From Rubrivivax sp. (GTDB taxonomy: Bacteria > Pseudomonadota > Gammaproteobacteria > Burkholderiales > Burkholderiaceae_C), in NCBI GenBank assembly GCA_019635315.1, contig JAHBZT010000001.1:1720001-1784000 (forward strand): 64,000 nucleotides of DNA, given 5' to 3'. Positions 27,701-36,776 of this stretch are shown in pieces; position 1 is the first letter of the stretch, and each line of letters opens with the position of its first letter. The notes under the pieces were generated by a model that saw only the letters and a program-made list of their open reading frames with translations, had not been told where the DNA came from and made no database searches. A program made the translations under genes and the position numbers.

Positions 27701-28416
27701 TCCGCACGCGGCCGGCCGCGCCCGGCCACCTGCGCGTGGAGGTGCGCGACAGCGGCCCCGGCATCGCGCCGGAACGCCATCGCGAGCTGTTCCAGCCCTT
27801 CAACCGCCTCGGCGCAGAGGCCGGCCCGGTGGAGGGCACCGGCATCGGCCTGGTGCTGGTGCGCCGGCTCGTCGAGCTGATGGGCGGCCGCGTCGGCGTG
27901 GACAGTGCCCCCGGCCGCGGCAGCACTTTCTGGTTCGACCTGCCGGTCCCGGACATCGAGGCCATGCAAGCGCTGCCGGCCGCCGTGGACAGCAGCTTCG
28001 CCGACCTGCACGGCGTGACCGGCAAGCGCGTGCTGTACGTTGACGACAATCCGTCCAACCTGCGTCTGATGGAGAGCATCCTCGCCCACTGGCCCGGCGT
28101 GCAGCTGCTCACGGCCCAGCATCCGCAGCTGGGCCTGGAACTGGCCGAGGTGCACCGGCCCGACCTCGTGCTGCTGGACATCCAGATGGCGCCGCTGGAC
28201 GGCTTCGAGGTGCTGCGCCGCATCCGCCGCCATCCCGAGCTGGCGGCGGTGCCGGTGGCGGCGATCACGGCCAATGCGATGCCGCGCGACCTGCAGCGCG
28301 TGCGCGACGCCGGCTTCGACGAGTGCCTGACCAAGCCCTTCGAGATGCGCAAGCTGATGGCGATCCTGGAGAAGCATCTGCGCCCCCCTGCGGGCGACCG
28401 GAGGACCGTGCCGTGA
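24778..28416 (+). CDS. Hybrid histidine kinase with tandem pseudo-receivers, two PAS and GAF
   Basis: This 1212-residue kinase begins at GTG overlapping the cyclase stop. Two receiver-like units (about 1-118 and 122-235) lack the phospho-acceptor Asp (DVMVLLPGL in the second). Then come PAS 1 (about 262-370; SIVYANDHFCATSGY, an Aer-type sequence), PAS 2 (about 520-640), a GAF domain (about 665-820), HisKA (FLASMSHELRTPMNAVLGFG, His about 846), HATPase (SNAIKYN, DSGPGIAPE, GTGIGLVLV) and a true C-terminal receiver (VLYVDDNPSN, LVLLDIQMAPLDG, CLTKPFE). The GAF contains a cysteine cluster, SCCPYC. No membrane helix, so it is a cytoplasmic sensor. The HD-GYP gene follows with a GTGA overlap, making it the likely phospho-relay partner. 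Confidence 0.92.
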   Translation: MTGPVLAIALGDTALEQQVARWLADEGLAYRIRASRDAPGPGMPLASALGELTDADTLRRSPPAGPAAGAGPLIVLGGAASWPDRLLAAERGAAGFVGLPLVREALLAAVRALLDERLAPPADVLLFGPAGDGAQCIAAALRQRAMQVHVEGDPSRLFDRLGTLRPDVMVLLPGLRHAPVSQTLRMIRSDRAWDDLMLLAVVPDAAAAAELPAGTSVLIEPVVPAALAGAVADRARRRRSLNSLAPLHPLLAMQDQERRALDAHALVSITDAGGSIVYANDHFCATSGYRRDELLGRNHRIVKSGHHPPEVYAGLWRTIARGEIWQGELCNRRKDGSLYWVATTIMPMGDGPGVRRYLSIRTDITAAKQVQRSLRRRVRQQRALAALSRRLMTCDRPQLLAQVPQVLRLSARLLGAAQAQWMSAQPSRAAADAVVRWPPQSAGETADASMVQPDAPPSLRVRVGEKPDDFGHLAWWIVQPSPAWRANDRIFTRALAGLLAGAWSRSGAQLAQRASELALQDMLRAFPGIVAATSDGGTFDYANESFAQLFGREAAQVVGLPVHELLPATTAASVQRLRRRVVDEGRPVFFEHEIPTAGADEPRHFAVVHFASGGHEGVPRRFFLIGVDITERRRMEQRLQHLMVQAQAEGGLQALIAAAATDLGAATPSTLDGVIHDVLREAGRHFEVDRAYLALVSPPAGPAAPPHEWCAQGVATRGESVARAAGALPSCCPYCDAERGEPLHVPDVDAMPPELAQEQALLRALGVKAALSVPVRVQGSVIGGLGFDAVRAPLRWSDGAIRALDLLGQILGNAVHRVRSELTLRALKEEAEAASAAKSEFLASMSHELRTPMNAVLGFGQLLELTLDVESRERGYVQEILRGGRHLLSLIDEVLDLARIESGRVDLSLEPIALADLVAESLRLMRPLADRRGIVVEVEVGPCLLLADRVRLKQVLVNLVSNAIKYNVDGGRVDIRTRPAAPGHLRVEVRDSGPGIAPERHRELFQPFNRLGAEAGPVEGTGIGLVLVRRLVELMGGRVGVDSAPGRGSTFWFDLPVPDIEAMQALPAAVDSSFADLHGVTGKRVLYVDDNPSNLRLMESILAHWPGVQLLTAQHPQLGLELAEVHRPDLVLLDIQMAPLDGFEVLRRIRRHPELAAVPVAAITANAMPRDLQRVRDAGFDECLTKPFEMRKLMAILEKHLRPPAGDRRTVP

Positions 28417-29483
28417 GCGACGACATCGCCCAGCGTCCGGCGACGCGGCAGCCGCGCATCCTGCTCGTCGACGACGAGCCGGTGAACCTGCGCCTGCTGC
28501 TCGCGATGCTGCAGCACGAGGGCTACCGCGACCTGGTGCCCGTGCAGGACCCCGAGCAGCTGCTTGTGCGTTATGCCGAGGCACCTGCGGACCTCATCGT
28601 GCTGGACCTCAACATGCCGCGCGTCGACGGCTTCGAGGCGATGGCGCGGCTGCGCGCGCTGGGCGACCCGCTGCTGCCGCCCATCCTGGTGCTGACCGCG
28701 CAGCGCAGCCGCGAGGTCCTGCTGCGCTCGCTGGCCGCCGGCGCGCGCGACTTCGTCTCCAAGCCCTTCGACCGGGTCGAGCTGCTGATGCGCGTGCGCA
28801 ACCTGCTCGACGCCCACCTGGCGCATCGCATGCTGCACGAGCGCCGCCAGGTGCTGGAGGAGATGGTCGGCCAGCGCACGCGCGAGCTGCACGACAGCCG
28901 CCTGATGCTGCTGCAGAAGCTGGGCCGGGCCGCCGAGTTCCGCGACGAGGAGACCGGCAACCACATCCTGCGCATGAGCCACACCGCGGCGCTGCTGGCG
29001 CACGCGCTGGGCTGGTCGCCCGAGCAGGTGGACCTGCTGCTCAATGCCGCGCCGATGCACGACATCGGCAAGATCGGCATCCCGGACAAGGTGCTGCTGA
29101 AGCCAGACCGGCTGGAGCCGGACGAGTGGGAGGTCATGAAGCGGCATGCCGAGATCGGCGCGCGAATGCTCGAAGGCGGCGGCTGCGAGCTCACCGAGAT
29201 GGCGCGGCTGGTGGCCTGGACGCACCACGAGAAGTGGGACGGCAGCGGCTACCCGCGCGGCCTGGCCGGCGAGGCGATCCCGCAGGCCGGCCGCATCTGC
29301 GCGGTGGCCGACGTCTTCGATGCGCTGCTGTCCGCCCGTCCCTACAAGCAGCCCTGGTCCTTCGAATCCGCGGTCGCCCATCTGCGCAGCGGCGCCGGCA
29401 CGCATTTCGACCCCCAGGTCGTGGTCTGCTTCCTGCGCCAGCTGCCCGAGGTCTCGGCGATCCGCGCGCGTTTTCCGGACTAG
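28413..29483 (+). CDS. HD-GYP c-di-GMP phosphodiesterase response regulator
   Basis: The 356-residue protein has a receiver (about 14-130: LLVDDEPVNLR, phospho-acceptor LIVLDLNMPRVDG, VSKPFD) and an HD-GYP domain (about 160-350) with the metal-binding HDIGKIGIPD (about 215) and HHEKWDGSGYPRGLAG (about 270-285). HD-GYP enzymes hydrolyse c-di-GMP, usually to GMP. Same operon as the cyclase and hybrid kinase, so synthesis and breakdown are encoded together. GTG start at 28413 has GGAGGA eight bases upstream and overlaps the kinase stop. The domain order is the RpfG type. Confidence 0.94.
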   Translation: MSDDIAQRPATRQPRILLVDDEPVNLRLLLAMLQHEGYRDLVPVQDPEQLLVRYAEAPADLIVLDLNMPRVDGFEAMARLRALGDPLLPPILVLTAQRSREVLLRSLAAGARDFVSKPFDRVELLMRVRNLLDAHLAHRMLHERRQVLEEMVGQRTRELHDSRLMLLQKLGRAAEFRDEETGNHILRMSHTAALLAHALGWSPEQVDLLLNAAPMHDIGKIGIPDKVLLKPDRLEPDEWEVMKRHAEIGARMLEGGGCELTEMARLVAWTHHEKWDGSGYPRGLAGEAIPQAGRICAVADVFDALLSARPYKQPWSFESAVAHLRSGAGTHFDPQVVVCFLRQLPEVSAIRARFPD

Positions 29484-29502
29484 CTCGCGCGCCGCCTGCG
29501 CT

Positions 29503-32500
29503 TCAGGCCGGTTCCGACGCCGCCGGGTCGCCCAGAAGCTCGTCCACCACCTGCATCACGCGCATCAGGTCCAGCGGCTTCGTCAGGTAGTCCGCAAAGC
29601 CCGAGGCGCGGCCGCGCGCGATGTCGGCCGGCATCGCATTGGCGCTGATCGCCACCGCCGGCGCCTGCACGCCCAGCGCACGCAGCCGCCGCAGCAGTTC
29701 GTGGCCGTCCATGCCGGTCAACTGGATGTCCAGCAGCAGCAGCACTGGCCGGAAGACAGGCACGAGTGCCAGCGCCGCCTCGGCGCTGGCGACCACGCGC
29801 AGGTCGATGTCCTCGCGACGCGCCAGCAGGCGCTCCATCAGCAACTGGTTGGCATCGTTGTCCTCGACATACAGCACGCGGTGGCGATGCCGGGCCGGTG
29901 CTGGCGGCGGCTCGGTGTCGGCGTCGGCCGCCACATGCGGCAGCAGCCGGCTGTCGACGGCCGTGCCGGGCGCGGCGGCCGGCAGCCGGACCCAGAAGCT
30001 GCTGCCGCGCCCCGGCACGCTGTCGACGCCGATGCCGCCGCCCATCAGCTCGACGAGGCGCCGCGACAGCGTCAGTCCGATGCCGGTGCCCTTGACGCCC
30101 GCGCGGTCGGCGCCGAGGCGCTCGAAGGGCTGGAACAGGCGCGCGAGCTGCGCCTCGTCCAGGCCGGGGCCGGTATCGGTGACGCGCAGCTCCCAGCCGC
30201 CGGCGTCGTCCGGGTCGCGTTGCACGGCGATCTGCACGCGGCCCTGCGGGCGGTTGTACTTGATCGCATTGGACAGCAGGTTCAGCAGCACCTGCCTGAG
30301 GCGGCCGCGGTCGGCACGCACCACGGCCTGCGTGGGCAGCGCATCGGTCTCCACGACCAGGCCTGAACCCTGCGCGACAGGGCGCATCAGCCGCGTGCAC
30401 TCCTCGACCAGCGCCGGCAGCGCAACCGGGTCGGCGCGCAGCGACACGCGCCCGGCCTCGACGCTGGCGAGGTCGAGGATCTCGTCGATCAGGCCCAGCA
30501 GCTGCCGCCCGGCCCGCATGACCTCGTGCACGTGTTCGGCGTCTTCCGCGCCCAGCGGCGACAACTCGAGCAACTGCGCGAAGCCGATGATGGCATTCAG
30601 CGGCGTGCGCAGCTCGTGGCTCATCTGCGACAGGAAGTCGCTCTTCGCCGCGCTGGCGCGTTCGGCCTCCTGCTTGGCCTGGGCGAGCGCCAGCGTGCGA
30701 CGCTCGATGCGCTGCTCGAGCTCGGCATTGAGCTGCTGCAGTTCGGCCTCGTGCGCCTTCAGCGCACTGATGTCCTGCAACACGCCGGTGACGCGCAACG
30801 GCCGGCCCTGCGCGTCGCGTGACAGCACGCGCAGCTGCTCCTGCACCCAGACCTGGTGTCCGTCGCGGTGCCGCACGCGGTACTGGAACGCCGCTGGGGG
30901 TGTCTGCCCCTCGGCGAGCGCCTTCAGGCGCCGCGCACGCTGCGGCCGGTCCTCGGCATCGACGAGCCTCATCAGCCAGCGCGGCAGCTCGCCGGCCACC
31001 TCGCCTCGCGTCCAGCCGGCCATCGCGAACAGTTCGTCGTTGCACTCGAAGTCCTGGTCGGGATAGGTGCACTCCCACAGGCCGGCGCCGATGCCCTCGG
31101 TCACCGTCGACAGGCGGCGCTGCGCCTGGCGCAGCTCCGTCACGTCGCTGGCAAAGGCGTAGAACAGCCGCCGGCCGGCAGGGTCGGGCGCGGTGGCGCG
31201 GTATTGCACCCAGGCGATGCGTTCGCGGCCGAGCGGGTCGACGAACTGGCGTTCCGCGACCACGTCGGTCTCGCCGGCTATCAGGCGGCGGTGCGTGGCC
31301 CAGCGCTGGGCACTGCGTTCCGGCCCCAGCACTGCGTCGGCCGTGCGGCCGATGATCTCGTGCTCCGGGCGCCCGGCCATGCGGCAGAAGCTGGCATTGG
31401 CGAACACGTAGCGCATCTGCTCGTCGACGCAGGACACCCAGCCCGGGTAGGTGTCCAGCGCCTGGCGCAGCTGGGCTTCGCTGACCGACAGTGCCTTCTC
31501 GGCCTCGAGCTGCGCGGAGATGTCGCGCGCGAACGAGATGCCGTGCGGTCGGCCGTCGATGTCGCGCACGGTCGCGTAGACCTCCTTGGGCACCAGCCGT
31601 CCGTCCGCGGCGCGGTGCCGCAGGCGGAAGACCTGCGGCGCGCGCTGCTGGTCGCCCTGCCCGCCGGTCGCCTCGGCGACCGCCTGCAGCGAGGCTTCGC
31701 CGCCGGCGTCGATCTCCGCCAGGTGGCGGCCCTTCAGCTGCTCGAGCGTGTAGCCCAGGCTCGAGCAGGCCGCGGCATTGGCGTAGACGACGCGGAAGGC
31801 ATCGTCGGTGAGCCAGACCTCCCCGGGCGCCTGCTCCACCATGTGCTGGAAACGCTGCAGCTCGACCTCGCGCAGGTGGCGCCCGGTCACGTCCTGCACG
31901 GTGCCGCGCGAGCGCAGCGGCCGGCCCTCGGCGTCGAAGTCGGTCTCGCAGCGTTCCTCGACCCACCTGATGCGGCCGTCGGGCATGCGCAGCCGGTGCT
32001 CGATGCGGTAACGACGTTGCGTCCGCAGCGACTCCTCGTAGGCCGCGGCGACGGCCGCGCGGTCGTCGGGGTGGACGGCGTCCAGGAAGGCCTCGTACGA
32101 GGCGGGGAAGCGCGCCGGGTCCAGCTCGAAGAGCCGGAAGACCTCGTCGGACCACTCCAGCCGGCCACTGCCGATCTCCAGCGTCCAGGAGCCCAGCCTG
32201 GCCACCGCCTGCGCCTGGCGCAGCTGCGCCTCGCTGCGCTGCAGCGCCTGCTCGGTGACGCGGCGCGCGGTGACGTCGACGCCGACCGCGATCATGAACC
32301 TTCGCCGGCCGCCGTGATTCAACACGACGCGGTTGGTCCACTCGATCAGCTTGCGGCTGCCATCCCGCGCCTGCCACTCGTTCGTGTAGGTGGTCGTCAC
32401 GCCGGGCAAGGTGCTGGCCATCATCGGTGCGAAGGCCTCGGCGCGCACCTTCTGCGCAGCCTCGGGCGGCAGCACAGTGTCCCAGGGGCAGCGGCCCAGC

Positions 32501-33057
32501 ACCTCGTCGGCACGCCTGCCGCTCACTCGCTCGCACTCGGCATTGAAGCGCACGAAGTGTCCGTCCTCGTCGATCGCGCAGACCAGCACGCCGGCACCGC
32601 CGAGCACCAGCTCGGTGAACTCACGCTCGGTACGCCAGGCCTCGTGCGCCTGACGCTCGGCGCTGATGTCCACGAAGTTGCCCAGCATCGCGGTCGGCCG
32701 TCCACGGCCGTCGGTCAGCAGCTGCGCCGTGACGCGCACCGGCAGCTCCCGGCCGTCGGTGCGGCGCGCGGTCAACTCGCCCTGCCAGACGGCATGCGAT
32801 TGGAGCGCGAGCAAGACGGCACGCGCGGCCTGCGGCTCGGCCCAGAAGTCACCTGCGGCGTCGCGGCCGAGCACCTGCGACGCTTCCATATGACCCCACA
32901 GCGCCAGGAAGGCCGGGTTGACATAGGTGATGCGCCCGTCGAGGTCGGCAAGCGCGGTGGCCGCCGCCGAGCGTTCGAGCAGTTGTCCGGCCGGCGACTC
33001 GAGTTCCTCGGGCGACGGGGCAGGGGGCAGGGCGCCCGGGATCGGTGGCGGGGTCAC
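29503..33057 (-). CDS. Six-PAS hybrid histidine kinase
   Basis: The 1184-residue protein is cytoplasmic, with no membrane helix. Six successive PAS domains are visible at about 25-135, 150-265, 285-400, 405-525, 530-650 and 655-780; several end in a PAC-like IRDITA-type helix. HisKA follows with FLSQMSHELRTPLNAIIGFA (His about 820), HATPase (SNAIKYNR, DTGPGLDEAQ, GTGIGLTLSRRL) and a C-terminal receiver (LYVEDNDANQ, LLLLDIQLTGMDG, YLTKPLD). The catalytic core is close to that of the kinase at 24778, suggesting duplication. Convergent with the HD-GYP gene (19 bases between stops). Signals are unknown; the PAS units have differing sequences, so several inputs are likely. Confidence 0.92.
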   Translation of the reverse strand: MTPPPIPGALPPAPSPEELESPAGQLLERSAAATALADLDGRITYVNPAFLALWGHMEASQVLGRDAAGDFWAEPQAARAVLLALQSHAVWQGELTARRTDGRELPVRVTAQLLTDGRGRPTAMLGNFVDISAERQAHEAWRTEREFTELVLGGAGVLVCAIDEDGHFVRFNAECERVSGRRADEVLGRCPWDTVLPPEAAQKVRAEAFAPMMASTLPGVTTTYTNEWQARDGSRKLIEWTNRVVLNHGGRRRFMIAVGVDVTARRVTEQALQRSEAQLRQAQAVARLGSWTLEIGSGRLEWSDEVFRLFELDPARFPASYEAFLDAVHPDDRAAVAAAYEESLRTQRRYRIEHRLRMPDGRIRWVEERCETDFDAEGRPLRSRGTVQDVTGRHLREVELQRFQHMVEQAPGEVWLTDDAFRVVYANAAACSSLGYTLEQLKGRHLAEIDAGGEASLQAVAEATGGQGDQQRAPQVFRLRHRAADGRLVPKEVYATVRDIDGRPHGISFARDISAQLEAEKALSVSEAQLRQALDTYPGWVSCVDEQMRYVFANASFCRMAGRPEHEIIGRTADAVLGPERSAQRWATHRRLIAGETDVVAERQFVDPLGRERIAWVQYRATAPDPAGRRLFYAFASDVTELRQAQRRLSTVTEGIGAGLWECTYPDQDFECNDELFAMAGWTRGEVAGELPRWLMRLVDAEDRPQRARRLKALAEGQTPPAAFQYRVRHRDGHQVWVQEQLRVLSRDAQGRPLRVTGVLQDISALKAHEAELQQLNAELEQRIERRTLALAQAKQEAERASAAKSDFLSQMSHELRTPLNAIIGFAQLLELSPLGAEDAEHVHEVMRAGRQLLGLIDEILDLASVEAGRVSLRADPVALPALVEECTRLMRPVAQGSGLVVETDALPTQAVVRADRGRLRQVLLNLLSNAIKYNRPQGRVQIAVQRDPDDAGGWELRVTDTGPGLDEAQLARLFQPFERLGADRAGVKGTGIGLTLSRRLVELMGGGIGVDSVPGRGSSFWVRLPAAAPGTAVDSRLLPHVAADADTEPPPAPARHRHRVLYVEDNDANQLLMERLLARREDIDLRVVASAEAALALVPVFRPVLLLLDIQLTGMDGHELLRRLRALGVQAPAVAISANAMPADIARGRASGFADYLTKPLDLMRVMQVVDELLGDPAASEPA

Positions 33058-33376
33058 GGCGAAGGGTTGGCAGACGTCGGACGTGCTGGGCGCAAGTCTA
33101 GGGCGGACGTGGGCGTGCGGGTATCGGTATGCGCCACCGGGGCGTCGACAGCACGAATTCGTGATGCAGGTCGCGTTCCATGACTCAACGCGCAGAACTG
33201 GCGCGTCATGCCGGTGCTGATGCGCTCAAGCCGGCGCGTGGACGGACGTAATCTGCGCCATATCGTTTGAACTGCAACGAAGTGGCTCGGACGATCCGCG
33301 CGGCGAACGGGCCCCCGGCCCGGGTGTCGCTTCAACGAACAACAAGGCGCCGGCGCGACCGGCCCGGGAAACCCGC
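33058..33376. promoter_or_regulatory. Divergent promoter region, six-PAS kinase / chemoreceptor
   Basis: These 319 bases separate two divergent signalling genes and hold no gene. The element CCATATCGTTTGA (33258-33270) matches CCATATCGTTCGA (23387-23399) ahead of the cyclase in 12 of 13 positions, and related GTTYGA-type elements lie ahead of the response regulator and the PAS-chemoreceptor. No standard sigma-28 or sigma-70 boxes stand out. Confidence 0.4.
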
Positions 33377-35557
33377 ATGAAGACCTTCATCGCCAACCTG
33401 TCCCTGGCGCGCAAGTTTGCGCTCATCGGGGTGATCGCGGCACTGATGCTGCTGCTGCCGACGACGCTGCTGGTCAGCAGCGACCTCGTCAAGCTGTCTG
33501 CGGCCAAGCAGCAGCTGGCCGGCCTCGCGCCGGCGCAGGCGGCCATGGTGCTGCTGCACTACACCCAGCAGCACCGCGGCCTGTCGGCGGTGGTGCTGGG
33601 TGGCGATGAAGCCGGCGCCGCCGGGCGCCAGGCCAAGCAGGCGGAGGTGGACAAGGCGCTGGCCGAACTGCAGGCTGAGGTGGCCGCGCTGCGCGACCAG
33701 CACCTGAACGCCGCGACGTCGCGGCTGGCCGAGGACTGGCGGGCGCTGGCGCAGGCCGTGCAGGGCAAGGCGGTCGATCCCGGGCAGAGCTTCGAGCGCC
33801 ACACGGCCCTGGTCACGCGACAGCTCGACCTGCTGGAGGACATCACGCATGTCGCCGGCATCGTGCTGGTGCCCGAGGCCAGCACCTATTTCCTGCAGGC
33901 GGCCGTGCTCGGCCAGCTGCCCAGGCTGACCGAGGCCTTCGGCCAGGCGCGCGGCCTGGGCGCCACGCTGCTCGGACGTGGCAGCGCGACGCCCGAGGAT
34001 AGGGCGCGCATCTCGCAGTTGGGTTCCGGCGTCGACTATGCCTTCCACGAGTCGCGCAAGCTGTTCGACCTGGCGGTGAAGGACGACCCGCAGGCGCGCG
34101 CGGCCATCGGGGTGGCACTGAGTGCGGCGATGGAGGCGTCGCAGCAGGGCCTGAAGGTCGTCGACGAACGTGTCGTGCGCGCCGAACGGCTGGACTTTCC
34201 TGCGGCGCAATACTTTCAGGTCGTCACGCAAGCCATCGAGTCGCAGTTCAAGCTGATCGACGTGGCCACCGAGGCGCTGGGTGCCGCGCTGGAGCGCGAG
34301 GTGGCGGCAGCACGCAACGAGATCGCGCTGGTGGTCGCCGGCTGCGGTGGGCTGGCGCTGCTCGGCCTGTGGGTGATGTGGACGGTAACGCGCCTGACCA
34401 CAGCGTCGATGTCTGCGGCGCTCGGCCTGGCCGAGTCGGTGGCTGCCGGCGACCTGAGCGGCGCGGTGCCGGCGGCCGGGCGCGACGAGGCCGGGCAGCT
34501 GCTGCAGGCGCTCGGGCGCATGAAGCAGAGCCTGGCGCAGGTGGTGGGCAGCGTGCGCAGCAATGCCGAGAGCGTGGCCACGGCGAGCGCGCAGATCGCA
34601 CAGGGCAACCAGGACCTCAGCCAGCGCACCGAGGAGCAGGCCAGCGCGCTGCAGCAGACCGCGGCGTCGATGGAGCAGTTGAGCTCCACGGTGACGCAGA
34701 ACGCCGACAACGCTCGCCAGGCCAACCAGCTGGCGCAGGGCGCGACCACGGTCGCAGGCGAAGGCGGCGCGGTGGTCGGCCAGGTCGTGCAGACGATGCG
34801 CAGCATCAACGAGGGCAGCCGCCGCATTGCCGACATCATCGGCGTCATCGACGGCATCGCCTTCCAGACCAACATCCTGGCCCTCAACGCCGCGGTCGAG
34901 GCCGCGCGCGCCGGCGAGCAGGGCCGCGGCTTCGCGGTCGTCGCCGGCGAGGTGCGCACGCTGGCCCAGCGCAGCGCCGAGGCGGCCAAGGAGATCAAGT
35001 CGCTGATCACGGCCAGCGTCGAGCAGGTCGCGCAGGGCAGCGAGCTGGCCGACAAGGCCGGTGCGACGATGCAGCAGGTGGTGCAGGCCATCCAGCGCGT
35101 GACCGACATCATGGGCGAGATCAGCGCCGCCAGTGCCGAGCAGAGCGCCGGCGTCGCCCAGGTCGGCACCGCGGTCAGCCAGATGGACCAGACGACGCAG
35201 CAGAACGCCGCGCTGGTGGAGGAGAGCGCCGCGGCCGCCGACAGCCTGCGCAGCCAGGCCCAGCAGCTGGTGCAGGCGGTGGCGGTCTTCAAGCTGGCCG
35301 CGGGCCAGCATGGACTGGCAGCGACGCAGCCGCAGGCGGTGGCCGCCGGGGGGTCGGCCTATGCCGGGCCGGAGCGGCGCGGCCCGGACCGCGCGCGCAA
35401 CGTCAGCCGGCCAGACTTCGGCACGGCGCGCGCGGCCGGCACCGCCTCCGCGCAGGCGCCTGCCGCTGCGCCGGCGGCCGCCCCGGCCGCCCCGGCAGCG
35501 GGCACTCCCGCCCGGGCCGGAAGCGCCACCGGCACCGACGACTGGACGACGTTCTGA
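33377..35557 (+). CDS. Transmembrane chemoreceptor with NIT-like sensor domain and CheR tether
   Basis: The 726-residue methyl-accepting protein has a first membrane helix (about 13-36), a large all-helical periplasmic domain (about 38-312) resembling nitrate/nitrite-sensing NIT modules ([20 protein letters not shown] at the start), a second helix (about 314-336), HAMP (about 337-392) and a signalling domain whose tip is [20 protein letters not shown]. After an Ala/Pro-rich flexible linker (about 650-720) it ends in DDWTTF, matching the xWxxF pentapeptide that tethers CheR and CheB. The ligand is not known. CheW is encoded 26 bases downstream. Confidence 0.94.
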   Translation: MKTFIANLSLARKFALIGVIAALMLLLPTTLLVSSDLVKLSAAKQQLAGLAPAQAAMVLLHYTQQHRGLSAVVLGGDEAGAAGRQAKQAEVDKALAELQAEVAALRDQHLNAATSRLAEDWRALAQAVQGKAVDPGQSFERHTALVTRQLDLLEDITHVAGIVLVPEASTYFLQAAVLGQLPRLTEAFGQARGLGATLLGRGSATPEDRARISQLGSGVDYAFHESRKLFDLAVKDDPQARAAIGVALSAAMEASQQGLKVVDERVVRAERLDFPAAQYFQVVTQAIESQFKLIDVATEALGAALEREVAAARNEIALVVAGCGGLALLGLWVMWTVTRLTTASMSAALGLAESVAAGDLSGAVPAAGRDEAGQLLQALGRMKQSLAQVVGSVRSNAESVATASAQIAQGNQDLSQRTEEQASALQQTAASMEQLSSTVTQNADNARQANQLAQGATTVAGEGGAVVGQVVQTMRSINEGSRRIADIIGVIDGIAFQTNILALNAAVEAARAGEQGRGFAVVAGEVRTLAQRSAEAAKEIKSLITASVEQVAQGSELADKAGATMQQVVQAIQRVTDIMGEISAASAEQSAGVAQVGTAVSQMDQTTQQNAALVEESAAAADSLRSQAQQLVQAVAVFKLAAGQHGLAATQPQAVAAGGSAYAGPERRGPDRARNVSRPDFGTARAAGTASAQAPAAAPAAAPAAPAAGTPARAGSATGTDDWTTF

Positions 35558-35583
35558 TCCGCCGCCACCAAGGAGCGCAGCGC

Positions 35584-36126
35584 ATGGACATGGTCACCGA
35601 CGCCCTCGAGATCGCCCGCCAGGCGCGGCCCGCCGCTGCCGGCCCGGCGCCCGCCGTCGCTTCGTCCGCGGCATCCGCGGCGCATGCCGGCGAATACCTG
35701 ACCTGCCGGCTCGGCGGCGAGGAATATGCGATCGACATCCTGCGCGTGCAGGAGATCCGCTCATACGAGCCGCCGACCCGCATCGCCAGTGCACCGCCGC
35801 ATGTGCGCGGCGTGGTCAACCTGCGCGGTGTCATCGTGCCCATCGTCGACCTGCGCCTGCGTCTGGGCTGCGACAGCGCGGTGTGCAACTCCAGTACCGT
35901 CATCGTCGTGCTGAACCTCGGACAACGGGTCGTCGGGGCTGTGGTCGACGCCGTAGCCGATGTGGTCGCGGTTGCCGCTGGTTCCGTCAAGCCGGCACCG
36001 AGGTTGTCGGGCGCCGGGCGGCACGAGCACATCACCGGCATCGCGACGCTTGAGTCAGGTGGTCTGCAACGCATGCTGATCATCGTGGACATTGCCGGGC
36101 TCGTTGGCATGGACTCTCAAAGCTAG
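35584..36126 (+). CDS. cheW: Chemotaxis coupling protein CheW
   Basis: CheW bridges chemoreceptors and the CheA kinase. The 180-residue protein has a 38-residue Ala/Pro-rich N-terminus and then a CheW domain: EYLTCRLGGEEYAIDILRVQ, the RGVVNLRGVIVPIVDLRLRL core, VVGAVVDAVADVV, and a final GLQRMLIIVDI strand. Co-directional with and 26 bases after the NIT-type receptor, so likely its dedicated adaptor. AAGGAGCG at 35570-35577 is a good ribosome-binding site for ATG 35584. Confidence 0.96.
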   Translation: MDMVTDALEIARQARPAAAGPAPAVASSAASAAHAGEYLTCRLGGEEYAIDILRVQEIRSYEPPTRIASAPPHVRGVVNLRGVIVPIVDLRLRLGCDSAVCNSSTVIVVLNLGQRVVGAVVDAVADVVAVAAGSVKPAPRLSGAGRHEHITGIATLESGGLQRMLIIVDIAGLVGMDSQS

Positions 36127-36491
36127 CCGACAGGGTGGATGCAGAGGAGAGGGTGGCCCCGAGCCGGCGGTTTTCGCGGGCGGGGCGTCCACCGGCCACG
36201 GCGCGAGGGATGTCCAGAGCTGGGGCCTGCGAGGGCCGGACGGTGCCTGATTGCGAGGCAGCCGATCCCTGCAGCGTCGATTCCCGCCAGCGCAGGTCTG
36301 CGGGAGAGGCAGCGCGGCCGGGCGCCGGCCTCCACCGCGTGCTGGCCGGCGCGTGGCTTGGCGGTACCTTGTCGAGGGGTGCGCGCCGGGCGGACGGCAG
36401 CCTGCGCGGCTTCGGCGCTGCTGCCTCATCTGGCGGTGGGTGGGCGGCCCATGCAGAGTGCATCGCAAATGCAACGCACAGTCTGCCTGCC
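36127..36491. other. 365-base intergenic region without a gene
   Basis: Between cheW and the antitoxin gene. Plus-strand frames are open here but carry no recognisable protein. It must hold the promoter of the toxin-antitoxin operon; no obvious palindrome or terminator was found. Confidence 0.4.
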
Positions 36492-36776
36492 ATGAAGACC
36501 GCCAACCTGCCGTCGCTTCGCGTCGAGCCCGAACTGCGCGAGGCCGCCGAGAGCGTGCTCCAGGAGGACGAGACGCTGTCGGGCTTCATCGAGGCCTCGG
36601 TGCGGGAGACGATCCGGCGCCGCCGGGTCCGTGCCGAGTTCATCGCGCGGGGCCTGGCCTCCCGCGAGGAAGCGAAGCGCGCGGGGGTGTACATCGACGC
36701 CAACGTCGTCCATGCCGAACTGGCCAGGAAGCTGGCCCGGGCCCGGACGAGGCTGCAGAAGACGGCCCCTGCGTGA
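36492..36776 (+). CDS. Antitoxin, YlcI/YnfO-like family
   Basis: The 94-residue protein resembles YlcI/YnfO-type antitoxins: MKTANLPSLRVEPELREAAE forms a ribbon-helix-helix start, DETLSGFIEASVRETIRRRR is the helical core and FIARGLASREEAKRAGVYID the conserved toxin-binding extension. Such proteins bind the operon promoter and neutralise the adjoining toxin. The toxin gene follows with a GTGA overlap, the standard arrangement. It lies just outside the left end of the genomic island. Confidence 0.85.
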   Translation: MKTANLPSLRVEPELREAAESVLQEDETLSGFIEASVRETIRRRRVRAEFIARGLASREEAKRAGVYIDANVVHAELARKLARARTRLQKTAPA

